DNA from: Farysia itapuensis
Taxonomy: Eukaryota; Basidiomycota; Ustilaginomycetes; Ustilaginales; Ustilaginaceae
Reading direction: 5' to 3'
DNA length: 64,000 bases
Assembly: GCA_023212645.1 (NCBI GenBank)
Contig: JALBYC010000013.1
Location: 124,001-188,000, forward strand
The translations under genes and the position numbers were made by a program. The notes beneath the pieces are model-generated. The model saw nothing but the letters and a program-made list of their open reading frames with translations, made no database searches and was not told the DNA's origin. Positions 50,078 through 59,998 of the stretch are shown here, piece after piece. Every line of letters begins with the position of its first letter. The first letter of the stretch is position 1.

Positions 50078-51515
50078 TCTGATGAACTTGCGCAGAAAGC
50101 GACGAGATGATGATGGAGAGACAGAAATCCGAGTCTTGTCTGTGCGTGTGCAGTCTGAAACATGCACACACGCAAGTCACACACACACCCAGTTCAAGCC
50201 ACAGAATTTTGTTCCGAATTTTGATTCGTGTTGTGAGATTGTAAATTACTGGAAATCAAAGGTGCAAAGGTGCAAAGGCGCGGAGGCGCAAAGACGCAAA
50301 CGGCCGAAGGTAGCGCCTAGGAGCGAAATGCGATGCAAGCAAGAACGACAGAGACTATCAGAGCGAATACAAAGACTTCAGTCAGTGTACTTGTACAGCA
50401 AAGCAGATTGGGACATAAGCCCCTGAAGCGGCACGGAAAGGCTCAGTTGGTGCTGTTTTTAAAAAAAATATGATCAGTGACAAGTTGCGGCAAAAGGCAC
50501 CGGACTTGCTAGACTTACATGCATGTTTTGAGCAAAAGCGATCGTTGCCCCGCCACTGCGAAGGCTCACAGCTCGGTAATAAAAGTATGGGATATACGTT
50601 CATCGCTGCCAGCGCCCGCCTCACATTGAGACAGACGTCCGTGGTATCGCTCGTGTGGGAGAACTTACAAATTTGCAAGGAAAACAGGTCGGGCGACGAT
50701 GCTTGACAGCCATCAGTGTAAGACTAGGGACACTATAAGAATGAAATGTCAGCTGAGTTGCTCGCAATTCGATGTCATGACAAGCAAAGAAGTGGCATAA
50801 GGTCATAGAGAAGATGAATGCATCGATAGATCGTAAGAGCCGCAACACATCGACTTGGCGGTCTGTCCACGATCGGTTCTGGTCTCAGTCCAGAATTCGC
50901 CAAATGCGCCGCGCGGGACGTAGGCTTCACACCTTTGGCGAAAAGAACTTTCGCATGCCGGCAAGCCGAGTTAATCGTCCCCTTCAGGCGGCCTAGACGT
51001 CGGCCGCGGGCGCAAGATGTGCAGATCCGAGCAGACAGAGGTGCCAGAGCGTTCGAAGAAAGACCGGCAAGGGACGGGACTACCTCATGGAGACGAAAAG
51101 TCGCAGTCCGAAGAGAGCTGCTTCTCCAATCCACGTCTAATAGATAGACACGGCAAACTCCAACATCCTCAGAGAATGGATAAACTAGTTTTAATCATGT
51201 AAAACTCGGGTCGTTGAGCAGGTCAAACGTACCATCCAGCGAAGACCGTTACTGAGACGACTGTGATGTGACAAAGCCAAATACGTCAGTAAAAGGTTGC
51301 ACCACACCGATATGGCTGCATGAACCCAGCCAAAAGGGCCCAGCCCAGAGTCTGGACAAGTCATTGGTTTTTGTATTGGTATTGGTAACAGAGTGTCCAC
51401 AAGAGGATGCGAAGCCTCTATTCGGAAGCAGAACTGTATGATGTATAATCATTCGAAGGGAGGGACCGGGTATCATGCAACCAGGGAGCAGAGAACTTAC
51501 AAGAGACAAAGCCGC
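50078..51515. other. Gene-poor interval upstream of the septin gene
   Basis: About 1.4 kb without a supportable gene. Near its left end is an 8-bp tandem repeat (50262-50301), in what is probably the septin promoter. Short open frames on both strands (up to ~119 codons) lack recognisable features. The right end is presumably the DPH3 3' region. Confidence 0.5.
50262..50301. repeat. Five 8-bp tandem units (GTGCAAAG-like)
   Basis: Units GTGCAAAG, GTGCAAAG, GCGCGGAG, GCGCAAAG and ACGCAAAC lie head to tail, about 185-225 bp upstream of the septin start codon. They could be an expanded minisatellite or a clustered factor site. Confidence 0.8.
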
Positions 51516-51785
51516 TTACGCAGCTGCAGAGACCACTGGGTTGGACATGGCGACTTCGGCCGGCTTGCTGGGCTGATCGTCGTCGTCCTCAAAGTCAATG
51601 GGATCAAAGACGACTCGTATTAACAGCGAGCAGCTGGGGCATCGTGCAACATCTTCTGCCTCCTTGAGCTGCAGTCGAGTGATTTCGAACCGATCGCCAC
51701 AAGGGCAAGGATAGTGGAAGAGGTCCTTTTCCTCGTCGTAAGACATGTCTTCGAGCTCGATTTCGTCATAATATGATACAGGCAT
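51516..51785 (-). CDS. DPH3: Diphthamide biosynthesis protein 3 (CSL zinc finger)
   Basis: A compact 89-residue protein from the ATG at 51785; the open frame continues upstream but without ATG support. The sequence starts Val-Ser-Tyr-Tyr-Asp-Glu-Ile-Glu-Leu-Glu-Asp-Met. It has Tyr-Pro-Cys-Pro-Cys-Gly-Asp-Arg-Phe and Ala-Arg-Cys-Pro-Ser-Cys-Ser-Leu-Leu-Ile-Arg-Val, the Cys-x-Cys...Cys-Pro-x-Cys-Ser-Leu ligands of the CSL zinc finger. DPH3 (KTI11) donates electrons to the Dph1-Dph2 iron-sulphur enzyme that starts diphthamide formation on elongation factor 2, and also works with Elongator in tRNA wobble-uridine modification. The C-terminal 20 residues are variable and acidic-to-Ala-rich. It is divergent from the RAB18-like gene (311 bp). 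Confidence 0.95.
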   Translation of the reverse strand: MPVSYYDEIELEDMSYDEEKDLFHYPCPCGDRFEITRLQLKEAEDVARCPSCSLLIRVVFDPIDFEDDDDQPSKPAEVAMSNPVVSAAA

Positions 51786-52096
51786 GTTGGGCGAACTACA
51801 GCACAGTGCAGTAGAAGCCAGCTTCCAGCATGCGAGAGGGGGTATATGGCAGCTCAGAAGGTCGGAAGAAGCTTTGAAATTTTTTCTGCCAACAGTCAAT
51901 TCACCAGTCCAACCACGAACACGAAGCTGCGCAAAAATGATGTGGGTCTTATCGTACGAGAGATTTTTCGGTCCCAGCTGAAAGCCGGACAACCCAAATT
52001 TAGGACAGATTCACAAGCTCCACTTGCATGATGTACGCCCCTCCTCTTTCTACATCCATCTAGTGTCTAGACTATCGCCTTGCGACCAAGGCAAAG
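51786..52096. promoter_or_regulatory. Divergent promoter region of DPH3 and the RAB18-like gene
   Basis: A 311-bp gap between divergent start codons. It is assumed to hold both promoters; no specific site can be named. Confidence 0.35.
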
Positions 52097-52804
52097 ATGG
52101 CATCTTCTTCGTCGTCAGACATACCAACGCTCAAGATCCTGTTAATAGGCGCTTCGTCCGTCGGCAAGTCATCGCTACTGCTCAGATTCACCGATGACGA
52201 GTTCCTATCGGCAGAAGAGACCACCGCCACCATTGGCGTCGACTACCGGATCAAGGGCATAGAAGTCGGCGGAAAACGATTCAAGCTGTCAATCTGGGAT
52301 ACTGCAGGACAAGAGCGCTTTCGAACGCTCACCTCGAGCTATTACCGCGGTGCTCAAGGCGTCATTATCGCCTACGATGTAACGCAGCGAGATACATTTG
52401 ACGCATTACCAACATGGTTCAACGAGCTAGACACTTTTACCACCAGTCCCGAGGTCGTCAAGATCGTTGTTGGGAACAAGGTGGACAAGGAATTCTCGCG
52501 CGTCGTGTCAACGGAAGAAGGGCAGGCGTTTGCCGACAAGATGGGATGCCTCTTTGTCGAGTGCAGCGCCAAAAAGGGCGTCGGCGTCAACGGAGCGTTT
52601 GACGAGCTTGTGAACCGTATCGTTTCGACACCCTCTCTCTGGCAGAAGACTGGACCTGGTGATCGTAGACCGGGCGATCGCATGCCTGGCGGTGCACCTG
52701 CTGCACATGCCGCCGACAGCAGTAGGGGCAACATCTCCCTCACAGACCCAGGCGGCTATGTCGGTTACGGCATCGGCGTCGCCCGTGACAGCTGCAACTG
52801 TTAA
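52097..52804 (+). CDS. Rab GTPase, RAB18-like
   Basis: A single-exon, 235-residue small GTPase. Nucleotide-binding motifs are all present: Gly-Ala-Ser-Ser-Val-Gly-Lys-Ser (18-25), the effector-loop Thr-Ile-Gly-Val-Asp, Trp-Asp-Thr-Ala-Gly-Gln-Glu-Arg-Phe (67-75), Asn-Lys-Val-Asp (~127) and Glu-Cys-Ser-Ala-Lys (~155). The C-terminus, Cys-Asn-Cys, is a Rab-type double-geranylgeranylation site. The effector sequence Ile-Gly-Val-Asp-Tyr-Arg resembles RAB18, which acts at the endoplasmic reticulum and lipid droplets; the subclass is less certain than the family. A Gly/Pro/Arg-rich hypervariable region precedes the tail. Gln at the catalytic Gly-Gln-Glu position is retained. Confidence 0.9.
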   Translation: MASSSSSDIPTLKILLIGASSVGKSSLLLRFTDDEFLSAEETTATIGVDYRIKGIEVGGKRFKLSIWDTAGQERFRTLTSSYYRGAQGVIIAYDVTQRDTFDALPTWFNELDTFTTSPEVVKIVVGNKVDKEFSRVVSTEEGQAFADKMGCLFVECSAKKGVGVNGAFDELVNRIVSTPSLWQKTGPGDRRPGDRMPGGAPAAHAADSSRGNISLTDPGGYVGYGIGVARDSCNC

Positions 52805-53126
52805 CAAGATACCTTTCTCCTATCTCATACATACCCGCGCACGTAATAGTTCACAGCATCATCTCCGGACACTCTCTAGTTTCAATACATATGTTCATGT
52901 CGCCCTCAACACATCGGCCAGCTCTATGCAGATACATGAGACGATCGATGATGTCATTCTCGATAATTACAGTCCAGCAAACAGGATCCGGTCAACATAG
53001 TCCAAGGCGTATTGGTATCGAAGGTAAGTATGAACAAAGAAATCAGAAAAAGGAGCGTGTATTTGTGAGGAAAAATTAGGGAAAAGGGGTAGGGTTCCGT
53101 GGGGACAATTCGAACGATGTACGAAC
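52805..53126. other. Convergent 3' interval
   Basis: About 320 bp between the stops of the RAB18-like gene (plus) and the BAR/eisosome-like gene (minus). It holds the two 3' untranslated regions; nothing else is visible. Confidence 0.5.
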
Positions 53127-56100
53127 CTACTTGTTGCGCTTGAAGCGGCCGAAGAAGCCCTTTTTACTGGGTGACGAGACGGCGGGCGGTGGCGCAGTGG
53201 GAACGCTGATGGTGCTGGCACCGGCTGCGGCTGGAGCTTGGGGAACAGGCGGCATTTGCGGGCGTCCCTGCTCATTCGCCTTGAGGTTCGAAGATGTTAG
53301 AGGAGCGGGTGCCTTGAGCGACTCCAGGACCGGAGTGGATGTAGATGCAGTGCCGTCGTTTCCAGCACGAATGCTTGAAGCAGGTGCACTCGCTTGATAC
53401 ATGGTCGAGCTGGGAATGGGACCAGAATTAGAGACCGAACCAGGTGCTGTGGCCGAGTACATAGAAATGACTGGCATCGGAGCGGCTACTGGCTCAGCAG
53501 CCTTGGCCTTTGATTCGCTCGGCTCTCCGCCAAGTGCAGAAGACGCCCGCTTGGTAGTGCTCTTCTTGGATCTCACAGAGCCGGTATCAGCACCCTTCTT
53601 CGCTTTAGGCTTGATGGTTCCTGTCGCCTCACCCCAGCCTCGCGTGGCAGAGCCAAATGCTTTTCGAGCGCTGCTGTACTCGTCATCTTCATCGCTTGAG
53701 TCGTTATCACCGCCCTCACGGATACGGCTGCTCCAGCCAGAGCCTGGCTGGCTTGCACCTACGTCAGTTGCAGGCTTCACAGGCGTAGCGGGTGACGAGG
53801 TAGCACGCATAGCGCTCTTGGGTGGTGCAACCGGTTCTTGGCCAGTCTTGGCCCCAGGCTCACCCGTCTCGGCAGCAGACTTGACTCCAGGGGCCATGCG
53901 AACGCTCTTCCTTCCGCCAAGAGCGCTTCCGCTCTCGCTGGCAGCTTTGTTCGAAGTGTCCATTCCCAGTGCGTCTTTGATAGCGGTTGATGGCGCCGCA
54001 CCAGCAGCAACAGACCATGCTGCAGCAGGGACAGCTACAGCGGCGTTAGCAACGCTTTGCAGAGTTGGGTCAGCTTGTTCGGAAGAAGCGACCGGCGCAG
54101 GCTCTTCCAGCGTGCCTGGCAGCTCATGCTTCGCCTCCAGCGATTCACCGGGCTCGTCCTTACCGGACTGTGCAGCAGCAGAAGCGCCGGTTGAGACGGC
54201 GTTCGCGTTGTCCGCCTCTGTAGTCGAACGTTCGGTCGGCATCATGGCTTTGTATGCTTGTTCTGTTCCAGGCGTCAGAGCACCAGGAGTCATGTTTGAA
54301 TGACCAACGCCGTTAACGTCAAAGGAAAACGGCTCTGAGCTGGCGAAATCAAGCTTGGGCATCTCTGTTCGTGTTTGCTGAACCTCTGGCTCCTCGTCGG
54401 CCTCAGCTGCGTCAGTGACGACGGCTGGAGTCGAGGTCGTTGCATGTTCTTCAACGGGAGGCGAGATGAAGTCTTTGTCTAGAGACTCAGCTGTAGGTGC
54501 TGACACGGTGTTCGACTCCACGAGAGGCTGAGCGGGTGGCTGCTCCGGTACTGGCGCTGACTGTTGCGGTGGCTGTTGCGCCGAAGGTAGGACGGCAGGT
54601 GGAAGAGGGTTCGAAATCACCGACGTAGGCGCCTTGGGAACTGGAGCCATCTTGGGTGCAGGAGCAGGCTCAGACTTGATTGTCTGAGTGATCTCGTTGC
54701 GCAACGTGGATTTGGTCGCTGCTGGAGCAGCAGCTGTAGTGGAAGACTTTTTGCTTGGCGAAGAAGGCGTCTTTGCACTGCCAGTACTGTTGGCTCTACT
54801 CAATGACGGGGACTTGAGTGCTGACTTGAGCGGCGGCATCTTGTCAGCCGAGGACATCACTGACGCCGGTCGAGACGTTGGTGCTGAAGGAGGAGCCAGC
54901 GTGGCAGGAGCAGCAATTTTGGGAGGGGCGTCTTTTGGCACAGGAGTAGGCTTGGGTACTACACCCGCCATTGCCACTGCCTCGTAAGCTGTCATTTGGT
55001 TGACCGGCTTGTTAATCCAAGAGTCAGTTGCGAACTTGCCTGCGTTGGGCGTGAAGACATTACCACCGCCGAAACCCGCGCCTGAGAGACTGGCACGGTT
55101 TTTCTTCTTCGAGCTGACCGACTTGGACGTGGAACTGCGCGTCAAACCAGGTGCTTCGGGCTCAGGCTTGTGCAGGGAGCTCAGATCCCCTGAAACCGTG
55201 TAAGAGCCGGTGGGTCGAGTGGGAGCGGTTCCAATTTCGCTGCCAGCTTTGGTGCGCTTCTTCTTCTTCTTTGTGGCCGTGTTGTTCGACATGATACTTG
55301 CAGCACCGCTGGCATTTTGGGGTGGCGCATTGTTCGCAATACCACCGCCAACAACGGTTGCCCGGATGCGCTCGAGCTCGGCTTCGTCCTTTTGAGTGGC
55401 TTTGTTGCTCTTCGGGCCCGGAAGAATGCTGGGAGTACGGCTAAATTTGCCCTTCATGGAACCCACGTCGCTGTTGGCACCTCGAGGGTTGTTGACATTT
55501 CGGAATGTCTCTCGAGTGTCGGGCTCCTCGTCGGAGCTGTCAGGTTCCTTTCGTCGCACCAGACTCATCCGCTTTTTCGATTCACTGTCGCGCGAGACCG
55601 AGCCGCGTGTGTCCCAGCCTGGTCGCTCTGAAGCAGGCGCATTACGCATGTCTGTTTTGAAGAGCTTGCTCATCTTGCCCAGCAGAGAATTGTTTGATTT
55701 CTGCTGCATGCTGTATCCACCTTCTGAGCCCTGACTACGTCGGGCGGTAGAGTATCGGGGCGGAGAGTAATTGCTGTTGAAACCTGGTGCTTCGAAACTA
55801 GATTGTCCTGCATCACCACGAGCTTGATGTACGTCAAAGACCGGGGCGGACGGCACGGCTGGCATGTTTGCTTCCTCGTTTTTACTCGGTGTCGCGGGTG
55901 CTTCAGCGTTGCCGTTTCGAGCAGTCGCCTTGCCTTTGGATTGACCTTCCGGTATAAAGAGTTCCTGCGTGTTGGAAGCCACGCCAAGTTCGTGGGGTGC
56001 AGGTAGCCGTGATCTGGGCTCGATGAAAGCTCTGCGGTAGTCCTCTTCGCTGTCGGTATCAGATGGAGTACCTTCCTGCTCTGCAACGTTGTCGAACTGG

Positions 56101-57071
56101 GATGTGTATCTTTGGTTGAAGGGCACGTTGCTGCGATCATTCGCGAGCTGACTCGCGGATTGAGATGGGGTGACAGAAGCAATATCATAATGGTTTTGTC
56201 CCCGTGAGTCCGCGTTCTGACCTTGTTGAACGTTCTTATGGAATTCGCCGTGGTCATCGCGAACCAAGTTGGAACCGTTGCCTGTGGCGTGCGATTGATT
56301 GTGGTCCTGGTCCTGCGAGAACTGTCTAGCGTGCCCATCGGGGGCGTAGTAACCACTTTCAAGAGCTTGGTGGTCGTAGACACCGTGTTCAACTCCATCG
56401 TCTGCATACATGCTTTCATACTGTCCGCCGCCGGTAGCCTGAATGAGAGGACCGTGCGTGTCAAATTCGTCGAGGAGTAGAATGGCTTCTTGAGCAGCCT
56501 CGACCATAGCAGCTCCAGAATCACCCATTGTCTTCATGCGCATGGTGAGTGCTTCCTTGAACGTTCTGCGCTTGACTCCGACTAGAGCGGCTTCTTCACT
56601 AGCCAAGACTTGTTCGCAGGCATGGAGTTCGCGCTGAGCCGCATTGACTCTTTCCATTTTCTCTTCCTGGCTAAAGCCAGATTCTTTCTTGCTAACCTTT
56701 TTCTTGCTGGCCTTGATGAGGCGACCAACCAAAATATCGCGGTCGCGGACCACGGACCGGATGCTTTGCTCGCGATCGAGGACATCTTTCAACGCGCTGC
56801 GGTAACCTTCCATAGCATGCACATGGGTGCGTTGGGAGTCAGCAACAGAGGCAAGGATTTCGGACAGCGTTTGCGAAGCCTGAGCGATATCGGGAGCTTC
56901 CGAGGTTCCCCAAGCGGCGAGCGCGCTTGCTGCACCATGACCAGAAATAGATGAACCAGCGAGGTTGTCAATGTACGACTTTTCTGCTTTGATCAAGTTC
57001 TGCAAAAGTCTCGAATCGGTGGGATGTGGCCGAGAGAGGTTCGAGTGAATAGCCTGTGGTGCCATCGACAT
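53127..57071 (-). CDS. Large BAR/eisosome-like coiled-coil protein with long disordered tail
   Basis: From the ATG at 57071 the product is 1314 residues; the frame continues open to 57473 with no better start. Residues ~10-220 form an all-helical domain. It opens with Leu-Leu-Gln-Asn-Leu-Ile-Lys-Ala-Glu-Lys-Ser-Tyr and includes Leu-Ala-Ala-Trp-Gly, a Lys-Lys-Lys-Val-Ser-Lys-Lys basic patch and Arg-Thr-Phe-Lys-Glu-Ala-Leu. This is reminiscent of BAR/PIL1-like membrane-bending domains of eisosomes. The remaining ~1,000 residues are low-complexity, Ser/Pro/Ala/Lys-rich and acidic in places. The extreme C-terminus, Gly-Phe-Phe-Gly-Arg-Phe-Lys-Arg-Asn-Lys, is amphipathic and basic, suited to membrane contact. 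A role at the plasma membrane is an inference; I cannot assign it to a named family. Confidence 0.7.
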   Translation of the reverse strand: MSMAPQAIHSNLSRPHPTDSRLLQNLIKAEKSYIDNLAGSSISGHGAASALAAWGTSEAPDIAQASQTLSEILASVADSQRTHVHAMEGYRSALKDVLDREQSIRSVVRDRDILVGRLIKASKKKVSKKESGFSQEEKMERVNAAQRELHACEQVLASEEAALVGVKRRTFKEALTMRMKTMGDSGAAMVEAAQEAILLLDEFDTHGPLIQATGGGQYESMYADDGVEHGVYDHQALESGYYAPDGHARQFSQDQDHNQSHATGNGSNLVRDDHGEFHKNVQQGQNADSRGQNHYDIASVTPSQSASQLANDRSNVPFNQRYTSQFDNVAEQEGTPSDTDSEEDYRRAFIEPRSRLPAPHELGVASNTQELFIPEGQSKGKATARNGNAEAPATPSKNEEANMPAVPSAPVFDVHQARGDAGQSSFEAPGFNSNYSPPRYSTARRSQGSEGGYSMQQKSNNSLLGKMSKLFKTDMRNAPASERPGWDTRGSVSRDSESKKRMSLVRRKEPDSSDEEPDTRETFRNVNNPRGANSDVGSMKGKFSRTPSILPGPKSNKATQKDEAELERIRATVVGGGIANNAPPQNASGAASIMSNNTATKKKKKRTKAGSEIGTAPTRPTGSYTVSGDLSSLHKPEPEAPGLTRSSTSKSVSSKKKNRASLSGAGFGGGNVFTPNAGKFATDSWINKPVNQMTAYEAVAMAGVVPKPTPVPKDAPPKIAAPATLAPPSAPTSRPASVMSSADKMPPLKSALKSPSLSRANSTGSAKTPSSPSKKSSTTAAAPAATKSTLRNEITQTIKSEPAPAPKMAPVPKAPTSVISNPLPPAVLPSAQQPPQQSAPVPEQPPAQPLVESNTVSAPTAESLDKDFISPPVEEHATTSTPAVVTDAAEADEEPEVQQTRTEMPKLDFASSEPFSFDVNGVGHSNMTPGALTPGTEQAYKAMMPTERSTTEADNANAVSTGASAAAQSGKDEPGESLEAKHELPGTLEEPAPVASSEQADPTLQSVANAAVAVPAAAWSVAAGAAPSTAIKDALGMDTSNKAASESGSALGGRKSVRMAPGVKSAAETGEPGAKTGQEPVAPPKSAMRATSSPATPVKPATDVGASQPGSGWSSRIREGGDNDSSDEDDEYSSARKAFGSATRGWGEATGTIKPKAKKGADTGSVRSKKSTTKRASSALGGEPSESKAKAAEPVAAPMPVISMYSATAPGSVSNSGPIPSSTMYQASAPASSIRAGNDGTASTSTPVLESLKAPAPLTSSNLKANEQGRPQMPPVPQAPAAAGASTISVPTAPPPAVSSPSKKGFFGRFKRNK

Positions 57072-58069
57072 GCTGGGCAACGTCGATTGTACGAGAGACG
57101 AGGGAGCGGGGTGGTAGAAGCAAGCTGTGAAAGAAGGGGTGGATGGAAGAACGGCGAGGTAAGCACCTCGTACGGCAAACGGCTCTGGGCTGACGCCGAG
57201 ATGGGAGAGTAGGACGGATTTAGAAACCAGGTTTGAACAAGTCGTGAGTGGAGGCAAGCCGATGTACTCACCCAATACATCCAATACAAAGCAGTTGAAA
57301 GCAGTCCAACGCGAAATGACGGCACGCGCAGGCGTAAATAGATTACAATGCTCTAACAGTACAGGCTTTCTATCGGCCGAAAGAATGCCTATCCTTGGGC
57401 CCATGGTATGAGCAGCGATTACATCAGCAAGATAGGGCCAGCTTAGCAATAGCCTAGGCGGAAAGAGGGTCAAAAGCGCGTACGACAGAGCAAAGATCTA
57501 TGGAGCGAGCATAGACCGAGTAGCGACCGGTGTCAGTGCGCGAAAGGCCAGTTCCCCCGCAAAATCGGGACGGGAATTGGCGCATTGGCACGGGGGCCAC
57601 AACTCGCGCAGTTCTAGTTCAGCCGAATCGCGACCCACGTCGAAAATTGCAAAGTCGGAATTGGCCGTTGACCGACGATTGCCGGCGAGGCCAAGTGCCA
57701 CAGATTGCTATCGACCGAGCTTGAACCTGAGCTGCAATCTAGACTCGAGCTCTACCACATATCGCTCGTCTCCCTATAAGCTTGACCTCTCTTCACACTC
57801 AACCTCTCAGCGACGACGACCAACAAGCTGTGTACCACTTCATATCACTACCGCACCTGGAATCGCGCTGTTTCATCTGCCGGTCTGCATACCTTGTGCA
57901 GCGTCGAGAACCCCTAGCGTACATCTCATCCCAAGCTTGTTTGGCCTCTTGGTCGTAACTCTGTCTTTATACCATAGCGCAAAGACCTCTAGCGCTTTCG
58001 TACCTCATGCTAGTGGCGCACAGCCGCGAATCATCGGACTGCATCTCAACACGGCAAAAGGAATACACT
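57072..58069. promoter_or_regulatory. Divergent intergenic region upstream of invertase
   Basis: About 1 kb between divergent starts. On the invertase side a TATAAG lies near 57775 and another TATA-like stretch (ttatac) near 57967. The left 400 bp is in frame with the BAR-like gene but without a convincing ATG. Confidence 0.4.
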
Positions 58070-59875
58070 ATGCACTTGTCAGATGAGCAAATTCTTGGCC
58101 GCGCCGGGCCTTCCAAGCCTGTCTTTGCCCATGACATGAAGTCCGCTCCCTTCCCTTGTCATCTTTCTGCTTCCAACGTCAGCATGTCCAAATCAGAGAC
58201 ATCGTCCAGGCTCTTTCATCAATGGAGGCCCACCTCTCATTTGCTCGCTCCGCAAGGCTGGATGAACGATCCATGCGGCCCGTCCTATGACCCACGCACT
58301 GGATTCTACCACCTCTGGTACCAATGGAATCCTAAGGGATCTACATGGGGAAACATGTCTTGGGGCCATGCCGTCAGCGTTGACATGATCCAGTGGAAAT
58401 CGAGCACGACCGCTGTCATTCAGCCAGGCAGTAATCACGATCACGAAGGCGTATTCACAGGCTGTGTCCTTCATCGCTCGCCTCTTGGCCTTCCGCACGA
58501 GGCAGCGCAAGACGGTCAAATGACAGCCATCTACACGGCAGTTTCCAAACTTCCCATCCATCACACCCTGCCCTACAACTACGGCAGTGAGAAAGTTGTT
58601 CTCTCCACATCTGTCGATGGTGGTAAATCGTGGTTACCTCAAGGTATGGTTTTACCGGGACCACCGGAAAAAGAAGCTGTAACCGCATGGCGCGACCCCT
58701 ACATCGCCGAATGGCCTCTCATGGACGCTCTTCTAGCCGAGAAACAGCCCGGGCTCTATGCACTTATTGCTGGAGGTCTCAGGGATGAGACTCCCACGAT
58801 CTTTGCATACAGCGTCAATCCTGCCGACCTCAGCTCATGGACCTACATCGGACCGCTTTGTGATGTTGGCCTCAACCAAAAAGCAGCGCCGTATGGTGTT
58901 GACCTCGGCAAGAACTGGGAAGTGGCCAACTTCTTTTCTCTCAAAGCCGAAGTAACAGGCAAGCAAGACGATTATTTGCTGATCAACGTCGAAGGCTGCA
59001 CCGAGCCTGGCCCAGCAAGAGCCTCCGTGTGTATGAAATTGGACGTGCAACGCACCAGTGTCGGCAAACGTGGAATCTGTCTGCAGCCCGATGCGGTTAC
59101 TTTGCTTGACCATGGTTGCATGTATGCTGCCAGTAGCTTCCACGACCATGCAACAGATCGTCGCATCATGTGGGGATGGATCACGGAGGATGATTTGCCA
59201 GAAAGCTATTATGATCAGCAAGGATGGTCTGGTATGCTCAGTCTACCCCGAGAACTCTTTGCACACCCAAGTTCGCAAGACATTGGCATTCGTCCAGCGG
59301 CAGAGGTCGCCCTCCTTCGAGAGAGCGCCGAGAACCAAAGACTTAGCATTGGCGAAATGCTTTCACACTCGAAAGCTCGCACAAAGATCTCGACCACTGA
59401 CGGTCAACAGGTCGAAGCGGTACGCGTACCTGGCATCCAAAGTCGCTCGCTCGAGGTGCAAATCGACCTTGATAATCAGGTCCGAGGTCTTGTCGTCGCC
59501 CACAATAGCGATCTTACCACTCGCACCCTACTCTACTTTGATCCTTCGGCGGACGAGATCGTCATCGACCGAGCTCAATCGGCAGGCAAAGAGTCTGTAA
59601 TTGGCCAAGGCATCAAGGTCAACACTTCCACCCTTCGCGCCAAGATTCCGGCACAGTCTGTCGTCAAAGCTTGTCACACTCTGCGCCTGTTCGTGGACAA
59701 CTCGGTGCTAGAAGTGTTTGTCGACGACCTGGTCGCCATCTCTACCCGCATCTATCCAGACGAGTTCGACTCAGGTCTTTCTTTGCTTTTGAGCCCATCT
59801 GGCACGTACACAGAGGAGCGCTCCGCCGACATCTGGCAGGGTCTTTCTCGGGCTCATCTCGGCTTTCTACACTGA
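58070..59875 (+). CDS. Glycoside hydrolase family 32 invertase/beta-fructofuranosidase
   Basis: A single exon; the ATG at 58070 (601 aa) has adenine at -3 and is preferred over the in-frame ATG at 58007 (622 aa). The GH32 five-bladed propeller carries Trp-Met-Asn-Asp-Pro-Cys-Gly near 64 (Asp nucleophile), Trp-Arg-Asp-Pro near 207 (transition-state Asp) and Trp-Glu-Val-Ala-Asn-Phe-Phe near 283. The latter Glu is in the acid/base position, where many family members have Glu-Cys-Pro. A C-terminal beta-sandwich ends with Leu-Glu-Val-Phe-Val-Asp. No hydrophobic signal peptide is visible with either start, so the enzyme is probably intracellular or unconventionally exported. It would split sucrose or other beta-fructosides. 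Confidence 0.9.
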   Translation: MHLSDEQILGRAGPSKPVFAHDMKSAPFPCHLSASNVSMSKSETSSRLFHQWRPTSHLLAPQGWMNDPCGPSYDPRTGFYHLWYQWNPKGSTWGNMSWGHAVSVDMIQWKSSTTAVIQPGSNHDHEGVFTGCVLHRSPLGLPHEAAQDGQMTAIYTAVSKLPIHHTLPYNYGSEKVVLSTSVDGGKSWLPQGMVLPGPPEKEAVTAWRDPYIAEWPLMDALLAEKQPGLYALIAGGLRDETPTIFAYSVNPADLSSWTYIGPLCDVGLNQKAAPYGVDLGKNWEVANFFSLKAEVTGKQDDYLLINVEGCTEPGPARASVCMKLDVQRTSVGKRGICLQPDAVTLLDHGCMYAASSFHDHATDRRIMWGWITEDDLPESYYDQQGWSGMLSLPRELFAHPSSQDIGIRPAAEVALLRESAENQRLSIGEMLSHSKARTKISTTDGQQVEAVRVPGIQSRSLEVQIDLDNQVRGLVVAHNSDLTTRTLLYFDPSADEIVIDRAQSAGKESVIGQGIKVNTSTLRAKIPAQSVVKACHTLRLFVDNSVLEVFVDDLVAISTRIYPDEFDSGLSLLLSPSGTYTEERSADIWQGLSRAHLGFLH

Positions 59876-59998
59876 TGTCAGACAATCTCACTCGCCTCTA
59901 CAGTCACGCGCACCTTCACAGTCATTGGTTCTCTTTTCATTGTAAACAATCTCACGCATTGAGTGATGCTTCACGGATCTGTGTATGAGTGGAAGTAT

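Noticed and set aside
53401..54303. 300-codon open frame opposite the BAR-like gene
   Set aside because: Low-complexity mirror of the Ala/Pro/Ser-rich coding strand.
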